Source: Leptolyngbya sp. SIO4C1
GTDB lineage: Bacteria > Cyanobacteriota > Cyanobacteriia > Phormidesmidales > Phormidesmidaceae
Direction: 5' to 3'
Assembly: GCA_010671975.1 (NCBI GenBank)
Contig: JAAHIA010000154.1
Span: forward strand, 1-10,154
DNA length: 10,154 nucleotides
The position numbers were made by a program, and so were the translations under genes. Of the stretch, positions 1 through 5,828 are shown in pieces (positions within the stretch are counted from its first letter, which is position 1; each line of letters opens with the position of its first letter). The notes beneath the pieces are model-generated. The model was not told the origin of the DNA and did no database searches. It saw nothing but the letters and a program-made list of their open reading frames with translations.

Positions 1-93
1 AGCTGTAGGCCGCAGGACGCGGAGCAGGGGAGCGAGGGGGGCAGGGAGCAAGGGAGTAAATGTGAAGAACACTCTCCCCATCTCCCCCGCTCC
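1..93. repeat. G-rich/C-rich low-complexity region downstream of the MFS gene
   Basis: The plus strand is purine-rich at about 21-57, with runs of GGGG, GGGGGG, GGG and GGG separated by AGC-type spacers. It is pyrimidine-rich from about 72 onward (CTCCCC and CTCCCCCGCTCC words). The two arms are partly complementary: GGAGC at 21-25 can pair with GCTCC at 105-109, and GGGGAG at 27-32 with CTCCCC at 74-79. Transcription leaving the MFS gene on the minus strand would therefore meet an imperfect long hairpin, but no T-tract is visible, so it is not a classical intrinsic terminator. No coding sequence is seen here. Confidence 0.7.
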
Positions 94-112
94 TCATCTC
101 CCCCGCTCCAGC
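81..112 (-). repeat. 16-bp tandem repeat (two units) spanning the MFS stop codon
   Basis: On the minus strand, unit 96-81 reads TGAGGAGCGGGGGAGA and unit 112-97 reads GCTGGAGCGGGGGAGA, 13 of 16 positions identical. The unit at 81-96 differs by one base from the perfect tandem repeat at 5743-5774 on the opposite strand. The TGA that opens unit 96-81 is the stop codon of the MFS gene, and the preceding unit encodes its last residues (LERGR). Confidence 0.8.
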
Positions 113-1302
113 CCCTGACCGACCAGCGGTGAAGTGTGAACCCAGCCGAGCAGCAACGCCGCAGCTAGACCCGTCACGGCACTTAGATAAAACGGTGCAG
201 CGGCAGAAACGCGGGTGTAGAGAACTCCAGCGATCAGACTGGCGGGTAGGGCGGCTAAACCAACCAGCATGTGAAACGTGCCGATTTCTGCACCGCGTCG
301 ATCGGGATGCACCCAGTCGGTCACTAGCGCTTTTTGTACGCCGCGCGTCAGGGCAACATAGAGGCCATAGAGCATGAATAAGCCCCAGAGCACCTCGGCG
401 CGCTGGGCGATCGCAAATCCTAAATAGACGCCTGCGAAGACAAGATAGCCAATCGCTAGCAGCGGTCGTCGCCCCACCCGGTCGGAGAGTCGTCCTATCG
501 CCAGCCCCAGGCCGACTGACATCAGGTTAAACAGAGCGTAGAGTAGCAGCAGCTGCTGGCTGCCAAAGCCGAGATCCTGCGATCGCAGCAGCAAGAATGC
601 ATCGGACGAGTTGCCTACGCTGAACAGGCCAATCACAATCAGATAGCGGCGGTAGCCAGGGCTGAGCCCCCGCAGCGTAAACTGAGGCCGAGTACGCGGC
701 TGGGCAGCAGGCAGCGGGGGCTCTTTCACCCATTTGAGTAACACCAGGACGCTGAACAGGGCGGGGAGGGCCGCGATCGCAAACACACCGCGATAGCTTT
801 CCCCTAGCTGCTGCAATGCCCAAAGGCCGAGCAGCGGACCGAGCACTTCACCCACAGTTTCGAGGCTGTGATGCAGCCCAAAGGCTTGACCACGCTGCTG
901 AGGCGCGCAGTTTTCTGCGATCAGGGCATCGCGCGGCGCGGCTCTGAGCCCCTTGCCCACGCGATCAATTAAGCGAGCCCCGAGGACTGCGCCCCAGCTC
1001 GCTGCGATCGCTAAGCCCAGCTTAGACACTGCGCCCAGCCCGTAGCCAGCCACGGCCAAGGGCTTACGCCGACCGACGCGATCGGAGAGCCAGCCTGAGT
1101 AGAGCTTCAGCAGGCTCGCTGCGCTTTCAGCAATGCCCTCGATCACGCCCACTGTCCAAGCCGGCGCACCCAGCACCGAGGTAAGAAAAATTGGCGTAAT
1201 CGGATACACCATCTTGCTGGCTAGGTCAGCGAACAGGCTCACCCAGCCGAGTGCTCTGACTGGGGTTTTGAGCTTACGGGGCGGCTTCAGCATCTGTCCC
1301 AT
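94..1302 (-). CDS. MFS permease (12-helix major facilitator superfamily transporter)
   Basis: A 402-residue inner-membrane secondary transporter, probably proton-coupled; its substrate cannot be read from the sequence. The N-terminal half (about 15-192) has several hydrophobic helices and the MFS loop signature GWLSDRVGRRKP at 70-81. The second half (about 218-388) repeats it as GRLSDRVGRRP at 270-280, the expected internal duplication. A conserved-looking DRVGKGLRAAPRDALIAE stretch lies at 113-130. It resembles the drug/metabolite-type MFS subgroup that carries an R-x-x-PRDALIA motif. The start is ATG at 1302, with another ATG three codons on; an AGG-containing stretch upstream lies at the end of the prolyl isomerase gene. 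The start is only 10 bp after that gene's stop, so the two are probably one transcript. The last five residues (LERGR) are encoded by the repeat at 97-112, so the native C-terminus may have been altered. Confidence 0.88.
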   Translation of the reverse strand: MGQMLKPPRKLKTPVRALGWVSLFADLASKMVYPITPIFLTSVLGAPAWTVGVIEGIAESAASLLKLYSGWLSDRVGRRKPLAVAGYGLGAVSKLGLAIAASWGAVLGARLIDRVGKGLRAAPRDALIAENCAPQQRGQAFGLHHSLETVGEVLGPLLGLWALQQLGESYRGVFAIAALPALFSVLVLLKWVKEPPLPAAQPRTRPQFTLRGLSPGYRRYLIVIGLFSVGNSSDAFLLLRSQDLGFGSQQLLLLYALFNLMSVGLGLAIGRLSDRVGRRPLLAIGYLVFAGVYLGFAIAQRAEVLWGLFMLYGLYVALTRGVQKALVTDWVHPDRRGAEIGTFHMLVGLAALPASLIAGVLYTRVSAAAPFYLSAVTGLAAALLLGWVHTSPLVGQGLERGR

Positions 1303-1312
1303 TTGTCTTTAC

Positions 1313-2101
1313 CTATCCATTAGACAGCGTAGAACTGGCCGAACTGTGTGCCGCTGTCTCAAAGCTCGCTTCAGCAGGCACTGTCGTAGGGAGTAGCTTT
1401 ACCGGGTTAGCCTGCATTTGCTGCTTGAGAAAGGCTTGAAACTGTTCATCGAGCAGTCGCTGACGCATAGCCTCGTCGAGCTGAGCGGGAACCAATTTTT
1501 CAAAGCGAACGATGACAAACCACTCGCCAATCGGGGTCGGGGCCCATAGCTGATGAGGGTGACTAATCTGTAGCAGTCTGCCTAGGGTGGGGTGAGGCAC
1601 GCTGAGTGCAACTGGGCCAACCAGCCCACCGGTTTGGGCTTCTTGCCCCGCCGAATACTGTCGAGCTAAGTCAGCAAACGCTGCACCATCATCGCGCAGC
1701 CGAAAATAAAGTTCCTGGGCTAGACTAGCATCTTTGGTCCGAATCAAGGAATAAATCACTCGGTCGAGCTGAGCTTTGCGCTGTAAAAAGTAAGTCTGTA
1801 GCTGATCTCCCCATTTGTCTTCTTTGAAGCGCTGTAGCCGATAGTCTCGCACTGCCTCAGCTCGCATCTGTTCTGGGCTGAGCTGCTGCTGCTGACACCA
1901 GGCACGCTGTTGTTCTTCTGTGAGCAGCTGCTTTTGGCTGCAGTAGTCGGCATAGGCGGCTTCGCGATCGCACTCAATATCGGCAATCAGCCGATCGATC
2001 AGCATTTCTTGCAAAAGTTTAGGCAGCAGTCGATACTGCACAAGTTTGTTCACCAGTTCGGTGGAACTGATAGGGTCTGCACCAATTTGTATCACATCCA
2101 T
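1313..2101 (-). CDS. PpiC/parvulin-type peptidyl-prolyl cis-trans isomerase, no signal peptide
   Basis: A 262-residue protein. The N-terminal part (about 10-110) is helical, rich in Gln, Glu and Arg, and resembles the chaperone arm of SurA/PpiC proteins. The parvulin domain lies at about 110-205. It contains FADLARQYSAGQEAQTGGL (142-160) with the Gly-Gly turn typical of the fold, then a PHPTLGRLLQI segment and the closing strand EWFVIVRFEKLVP. The last 30 residues are Ser/Ala/Thr-rich and probably disordered. No signal peptide or lipobox is seen, so it should be cytosolic, unlike SurA. Signal-less PpiC proteins of about this size are common in cyanobacteria, often beside HlyD/HlyB-type exporters, but none is present here. 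The start is ATG at 2101 with no clear Shine-Dalgarno. It is probably first in an operon with the MFS gene. Confidence 0.85.
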   Translation of the reverse strand: MDVIQIGADPISSTELVNKLVQYRLLPKLLQEMLIDRLIADIECDREAAYADYCSQKQLLTEEQQRAWCQQQQLSPEQMRAEAVRDYRLQRFKEDKWGDQLQTYFLQRKAQLDRVIYSLIRTKDASLAQELYFRLRDDGAAFADLARQYSAGQEAQTGGLVGPVALSVPHPTLGRLLQISHPHQLWAPTPIGEWFVIVRFEKLVPAQLDEAMRQRLLDEQFQAFLKQQMQANPVKLLPTTVPAEASFETAAHSSASSTLSNG

Positions 2102-2341
2102 AAGTTAGAGCAGGCAGCTAAGGGGTCGTGACGAAATTTATTGAGATCTAGTCTTGATAGTATTGCGTAGTTAATAGCATATCATTCTGGTCGCTGGTGA
2201 GCTGACTTGAACTTAAATCGCCATCTCAAGCCGATTTGTAAAGATATCTAGGGCCAATATTGGGCGCATAGCGCTGTCTTAAAGGCTCGACTTATTGATA
2301 TTTATTTGCAATAATTTCTAACGTCTCTAGAGATCCTTCGC
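2102..2341. other. Divergent intergenic region, 240 bp
   Basis: This AT-richer stretch lies between the divergent prolyl isomerase and the small Cys-rich membrane protein and should hold promoters for both. Two perfect 10-bp palindromes are visible: CCAATATTGG at 2254-2263 and TCTCTAGAGA at 2324-2333. No open frame or structured RNA was recognised. Confidence 0.6.
2295..2322 (+). promoter_or_regulatory. Possible sigma-70-like promoter of the small Cys-rich membrane protein
   Basis: TTGATA (2295-2300; 5 of 6 to TTGACA) is followed after 16 bp by TCTAAC (2317-2322; 4 of 6 to TATAAT). The palindrome TCTCTAGAGA at 2324-2333 sits between this -10 and the ATG at 2342, where a repressor could act. 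This is pattern matching only; the leader would be very short and the Shine-Dalgarno is weak. Confidence 0.25.
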
Positions 2342-2653
2342 ATGGAAAAGTTTGTCTCTGACGGTTTACTGCTAATAAGTTTGCTGCTGGGGCCGTTTTT
2401 GCTGCTGTGTCTAACGGCCTGGTTTGCCGTCTCAGCGCTGATCGAAATCAGGTATAAGCTTGTCCGCCTCTGCCGGCTGCGTTCGACCCCCTGCCGTCAC
2501 TGCTGCTACTATACCGGTTGTAAAGAGCTAGCTTGCGCAGTCCAGCCATACAAAGTGCTAACGCCAGCCGCTAAAGATTGCCCAGATTTTGCGCTGACCG
2601 AATCGCCGCGATCGCACAGTCTAGACTATTACAAATCCGAGCTGAGCGGCTAA
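2342..2653 (+). CDS. Small membrane-anchored cysteine-rich protein, function unknown
   Basis: 103 residues. A strongly hydrophobic segment at about 8-34 forms one membrane helix. It is followed by a basic stretch (IRYKLVRLCRLR, 36-47), consistent with the tail lying in the cytoplasm by the positive-inside rule. The tail holds seven cysteines: C44, C51, C54, C55, C60, C65 and C80, plus one in the helix. The pattern CxxCCYYxxCxxLxCAVxP followed by AxxCPDF resembles a Cys motif found in short cyanobacterial hypothetical proteins; by inference it could bind Zn or an Fe-S cluster. The start is ATG at 2342, a few bases after AGAG. The stop TAA overlaps the stop of the convergent sucrase/ferredoxin-like gene by 4 bp. 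It carries a HIP1 site at 2608, as the neighbouring genes do, so there is no sign of recent transfer. No function can be assigned. Confidence 0.75.
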   Translation: MEKFVSDGLLLISLLLGPFLLLCLTAWFAVSALIEIRYKLVRLCRLRSTPCRHCCYYTGCKELACAVQPYKVLTPAAKDCPDFALTESPRSHSLDYYKSELSG

Positions 2654-3702
2654 ATTTCTGTGACCTGATACTGCTTCACTGGCGAGAGCGGCTGATCGTC
2701 GCCCGAGCGCAGCTGGCTCAAGAGCTGATGGCTGACTGATACTTGGGCGCGATAGCAGCCTGCAGGCCAATCAGGGCCCTCTTCCCAACAGATTTCGATC
2801 TCTGCCCAGGTCAGCTTGTGGTCTAGTTTTTTGAGAAGAATCTGAGCTCGCTTGCTGGGTATCCACGCTAAGCACCACAGCAGCAGTCGCTGACCGAAGA
2901 ATCCCGGATCGCGTCTGATGATGCGGCTGGTTTTGGGCAAGCTCAGCCAGGGCCAGCCTTGCTGCATCCAGATCGCTCGTTCGGCCACTTGTTCCCAGCG
3001 CGAAAGGCAGCCCCAGCCTCGATAGTGAGGACGCAGCTGAGCCAGGTCACCCTGTCGATAGACCAGAGCGTCTAACACGGTCGGCTGCAAATGACCCCAG
3101 AACTGCCCGGTAGGAAAATCAATCAGGGTCGGGGCAAACTGATGGCCGCCAAAGTGAGTCGTTTGCCAAACCTGCAGATTGGCATGCGCATAGCGCTGCT
3201 TTAGCAGCCGGTATAGGGGCGTGCCGAAGCGACCGCAGGCGAGATCATAGCGGGTGTGGGTACAGACGAAAAGCTGACGGACGGTAGGCTGCTGATAGGG
3301 AACGAAGTCTTGCAGTCGGTCAGGCTGGAATAGTAGTGCTTGTACCAAGTTACTGAGCTGTGCCGTCGGTACCTGATAGCGGTGCTGGGCGTAGCCGGTC
3401 GCTGGGCCGACTGGCTGTTGATAGAAGAAAACATGGCGAGCGTCGGGGCGATCGCGCTGCCGGTCGGGCGCGATCGCAAGGATACGAAGCTGCTGCCAGC
3501 GTCGCGGTCGCTGCTCAATCTGAGCAAAGAGCGACAGTAGAGCGGGCTGGTCTTGCCAGGGATCTTTGGCCCAGGGTTGCGGCACCTCGATCAGCAGCCA
3601 TTGGGACGCGGGCACAGCAGTGCCAATCGGGTCTTCTCCCTTCGCCTTAGACACCACCGAACAGTAGCGACAGCGTGAGTCGCTGGGGGCCTGAATCTGC
3701 AT
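2650..3702 (-). CDS. Sucrase/ferredoxin-like protein (Apd1-type bis-histidinyl [2Fe-2S] protein)
   Basis: A 350-residue soluble protein of the 'sucrase/ferredoxin-like' family, which has a thioredoxin-like ferredoxin fold. Despite the name, sucrase activity is not expected. The key motif is CTHTRYDLACG at 147-157, giving C147 and C156 eight residues apart, followed by HFGGHQFAPT with H183 and H187. This Cys-x8-Cys plus His-x3-His arrangement matches the ligands described for the [2Fe-2S] cluster of yeast Apd1, so a bis-Cys/bis-His non-Rieske cluster is likely. The N-terminal part opens with CRYCS (11-15), and the C-terminal third (about 225-350) is more divergent. Redox partners are unknown. 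The start is ATG at 3702. The gene faces the tyrosinase across 67 bp, with room for divergent promoters, and converges on the small membrane protein gene. Confidence 0.85.
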   Translation of the reverse strand: MQIQAPSDSRCRYCSVVSKAKGEDPIGTAVPASQWLLIEVPQPWAKDPWQDQPALLSLFAQIEQRPRRWQQLRILAIAPDRQRDRPDARHVFFYQQPVGPATGYAQHRYQVPTAQLSNLVQALLFQPDRLQDFVPYQQPTVRQLFVCTHTRYDLACGRFGTPLYRLLKQRYAHANLQVWQTTHFGGHQFAPTLIDFPTGQFWGHLQPTVLDALVYRQGDLAQLRPHYRGWGCLSRWEQVAERAIWMQQGWPWLSLPKTSRIIRRDPGFFGQRLLLWCLAWIPSKRAQILLKKLDHKLTWAEIEICWEEGPDWPAGCYRAQVSVSHQLLSQLRSGDDQPLSPVKQYQVTEI

Positions 3703-3769
3703 TATGGGTTGAAGCGCAATTTCCTTCTCATGCTACCGTGAAAAGACGCCCTGCAGCGCCCCTGCTTCT

Positions 3770-5026
3770 GTGTTGCCAAAATTCAAGCTTTCTAAACCCG
3801 TCGCACTATTTCTAGCACTGGTTGCGATCGCAGCCGGGGTGACGATCTGGCTGTCTCAGCGGTCGCCAGATTCAGCCTACTGGCCGCCACCGCCCGATGC
3901 CGCTGGGCCAGCACAGATGTTTCCTAACCCACAGCCGACTGCCGAGTTACGGGTACGTAAACCGGTCACGGCACTGTCAGCAGCTGAAAAAACGGCCCTG
4001 GTCAACGCCATACAGACCTTGCAAACAACCATTCCCGAGGGTAGCCAAATCAGCCTGTACGAGCAATTTGTGCTGCAGCATGTTCTGACGATGGGTTTTC
4101 GTCAGCGACTGGGTGCTAACGGACCCGCCCGAGGCAACCCAGCCCATAGCTATCCAGCCTTTTTACCCTGGCACCGACAGTTTTTACTCGCCTTCGAGCA
4201 GGCGCTGCAGCGCGTGGATCCCAGCATCACGCTGCCCTATTGGGATTGGACCGATCCCAAAGCTTTGAGCGTGATGCTGCAGGCTGACTTCCTTGGCGGT
4301 GCAGGCCAGGGAACTTCGATTGAAATTCCCAATCACGGCGCGTTTACCGGCGGCGCGGTGCAAACCGGGCCATTTGCTAACTGGCAGCTCAACCCGGCGC
4401 TACACTTTAACCCGATGACGATGGCACCGCTGGGGCCGCATTTGCTGCGGTTTGTGGGGCTGCCGCCGTTTCACTACCCGCTGCCGCAGGCAGAGATTGA
4501 TACGCTGTTCGAGACAGACAACTACGAAGTCTTCAATGCCCTAATTGAAGGGGCGCTGGTGCCAGCAAGCAAAGACAGTGGTAAAGACTACGTACCCGGC
4601 TGGGCGCTACATGCGTATATCCATTCGGTGATTGGCGGGAGCCTAGTTGACTGGGCCGACTGGCAGCAGGGTATCGCCCATCAGCTCGACGTGCTGGGCA
4701 CGATGGACAGCATCCCCTGCTCGCCCTACGATCCAATTTTTTGGCTGCATCATGCCAACGTCGATCGGCTCTGGGCTGAGTGGCAAGAGCGCGGGCACAG
4801 CGGCTCTAACTTTTACCCAGCTGCTGACAAGCCTTTCGGCCATAATCTCACCGACCCAATGTGGCCCTGGGATGGCGGACTATCTGCGCCCGGCAGGTAC
4901 GGCCCCGAAGCCGAAGGCCCCGATCTGCGAGACTGGCTAATTGCGCCAACCGCCGTCGTCAGACCGCTAGACAGGCTAGATTTTCGTCAGCTCGGCTATA
5001 CCTACGCTTCGATTGAGTTGCCATGA
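3770..5026 (+). CDS. Membrane-anchored tyrosinase / polyphenol oxidase (type 3 dicopper enzyme)
   Basis: A 418-residue type 3 copper oxidase; the family hydroxylates monophenols and/or oxidises catechols to o-quinones with O2. The N-terminus has a basic start and a hydrophobic helix at about 9-28, either an uncleaved anchor or a signal peptide; no lipobox or twin-arginine is seen. A Pro-rich linker follows (36-57). CuA ligands are probably H104, H126 and H135 (in HSYPAFLPWHR). CuB ligands are H281 and H285 (HAYIH) plus one of H327/H328 (in DPIFWLHHANVDRLW). The C-terminus ends with an LGYTYAS strand as in other polyphenol oxidases, and no long C-terminal shielding domain is present. The reading frame has no in-frame ATG upstream before a TGA at 3710, so GTG at 3770 is chosen, with TTG at 3773 as alternative; the Shine-Dalgarno is weak. 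Its stop overlaps the start of the thioesterase (ATGA), implying co-translation. No copper chaperone ('caddie') gene is visible. Confidence 0.9.
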   Translation: MLPKFKLSKPVALFLALVAIAAGVTIWLSQRSPDSAYWPPPPDAAGPAQMFPNPQPTAELRVRKPVTALSAAEKTALVNAIQTLQTTIPEGSQISLYEQFVLQHVLTMGFRQRLGANGPARGNPAHSYPAFLPWHRQFLLAFEQALQRVDPSITLPYWDWTDPKALSVMLQADFLGGAGQGTSIEIPNHGAFTGGAVQTGPFANWQLNPALHFNPMTMAPLGPHLLRFVGLPPFHYPLPQAEIDTLFETDNYEVFNALIEGALVPASKDSGKDYVPGWALHAYIHSVIGGSLVDWADWQQGIAHQLDVLGTMDSIPCSPYDPIFWLHHANVDRLWAEWQERGHSGSNFYPAADKPFGHNLTDPMWPWDGGLSAPGRYGPEAEGPDLRDWLIAPTAVVRPLDRLDFRQLGYTYASIELP

Positions 5027-5745
5027 GCCACTGGCTAGTGCGCCCTCAGGTGCGATCGCAGCCCCAGTTGCGCCTACTGTGCTTTGCCTATGCCGGCGGC
5101 TCCGCCTGGATCTTTCGCCCCTGGAGCCAGCAGCAGCCCGACACGGTAGAAGTCTGCGCAATTGAGCTACCCGGGCGCGGTCAGCGCATGCTAGAGCCCG
5201 CCCTTACCGATTTACCCACCGTGATCCAAAGCCTCGGCCCCGAGCTACTGCCCTACCTCGACTGCCCCTTCGCCTGCTTTGGTCACAGCCTAGGCGCACT
5301 GATCGCCTTTGAACTCTGCCGCTGGCTGCGCCGCACCGTGCAGCTTTCCCCAGTACAGTTTTGGGCCTCAGCCGCCCGCGCCCCGCACCTGAAGCACGAT
5401 GAACCCCTGATGCACTGCCTCAGCGACGCTGACTTCATCATCGCCTTGCAGCGCTACAACGGCACCCCGCCCAGCATTTTGAACCACACCGAAATGATGA
5501 GCCTGCTGCTGCCCACCCTCCGCGCCGACTTCACCCTGCTCGAAACCTATCAGTATCAGCCCGCTGCCCCGCTAGACTGCCCAATTGTGGGGCTCTGGGG
5601 CACCCAGGACCCGATTGTCACCCAGGCCGAAGTCGCCGCCTGGCAAGCGCATGGGGTTGGCTTTAGCTTGCAGGCCGTAGGCGGGGATCATTTTTTTGTG
5701 CAGCAGCCAGGTTTTTTGGAGGTATTGGCAGGGTTGGGGAAGTGA
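5023..5745 (+). CDS. Type II thioesterase (alpha/beta hydrolase, NRPS/PKS-associated family)
   Basis: A 240-residue cytosolic hydrolase of the GrsT/RifR-like type II thioesterase family. These enzymes typically clear misprimed acyl groups from carrier proteins of nonribosomal peptide or polyketide synthases. The family start LLCFAYAGGSAWIFRPW is at 18-34, and ELPGRGQR at 48-55. The nucleophile elbow is GHSLGA at 87-92, so Ser89 is the nucleophile. D196 in GTQDPIV and H223 in GGDHFFV complete the triad, and a lid region lies at about 125-175. It is full length with no missing catalytic residue. ATG at 5023 overlaps the tyrosinase TGA at 5024-5026, which indicates translational coupling. No synthase, carrier protein or phosphopantetheinyl transferase is present here, so its substrate is unknown. 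The stop TGA is the first three bases of the 16-bp repeat at 5743-5774. Confidence 0.9.
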   Translation: MSHWLVRPQVRSQPQLRLLCFAYAGGSAWIFRPWSQQQPDTVEVCAIELPGRGQRMLEPALTDLPTVIQSLGPELLPYLDCPFACFGHSLGALIAFELCRWLRRTVQLSPVQFWASAARAPHLKHDEPLMHCLSDADFIIALQRYNGTPPSILNHTEMMSLLLPTLRADFTLLETYQYQPAAPLDCPIVGLWGTQDPIVTQAEVAAWQAHGVGFSLQAVGGDHFFVQQPGFLEVLAGLGK

Positions 5746-5774
5746 GGAGAGGGGGAGATGAGGAGAGGGGGAGA
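5743..5774 (+). repeat. Perfect 16-bp tandem repeat starting at the thioesterase stop codon
   Basis: TGAGGAGAGGGGGAGA occurs twice without a gap (5743-5758 and 5759-5774). The first TGA is the thioesterase stop. The unit differs at one base from the reverse complement of 81-96, so it is a dispersed, inverted copy of the repeat at the MFS stop. Confidence 0.9.
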
Positions 5775-5780
5775 GCTACT

Positions 5781-5828
5781 GCACCCTTGCACCCCCGCTC
5801 CCCTGCACCCTTGCACCCCTGCTCCTCA
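5781..5828 (-). repeat. 24-bp tandem repeat (two units) following the DUF3102 stop codon
   Basis: Two adjacent 24-bp units (5781-5804 and 5805-5828) share 21 of 24 bases; each starts GCACCCTTGCACCCC on the plus strand. On the minus strand the region reads TGAGGAGCAGGGG directly after the DUF3102 stop, giving tandem TGA TGA stops. CTCCTCA at 5822-5828 can pair with TGAGGAG at 5743-5749, closing a large hairpin between the two convergent genes. It may help end transcription from both sides, but no T-tract is seen. Confidence 0.8.

Noticed and set aside
129..377. 82-codon plus-strand open frame opposite the MFS gene
   Set aside because: Arg-rich composition and complete overlap with a clear MFS coding sequence; an antisense shadow.
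527..823. 98-codon minus-strand frame inside the MFS gene
   Set aside because: Out-of-frame product of the same GC-rich region; no recognisable motif.
3201..3650. Several frames on both strands within the sucrase/ferredoxin-like gene
   Set aside because: All overlap the Cys/His-motif-bearing frame and have low-complexity Arg/Ser-rich translations.
4643..4940. Overlapping frames on both strands inside the tyrosinase CuB region
   Set aside because: The tyrosinase frame carries the copper ligands; these are shadows.
5743..5828. CRISPR-like array
   Set aside because: Units are directly adjacent without unique spacers, and no cas gene is present; it is simple tandem low-complexity repeat.
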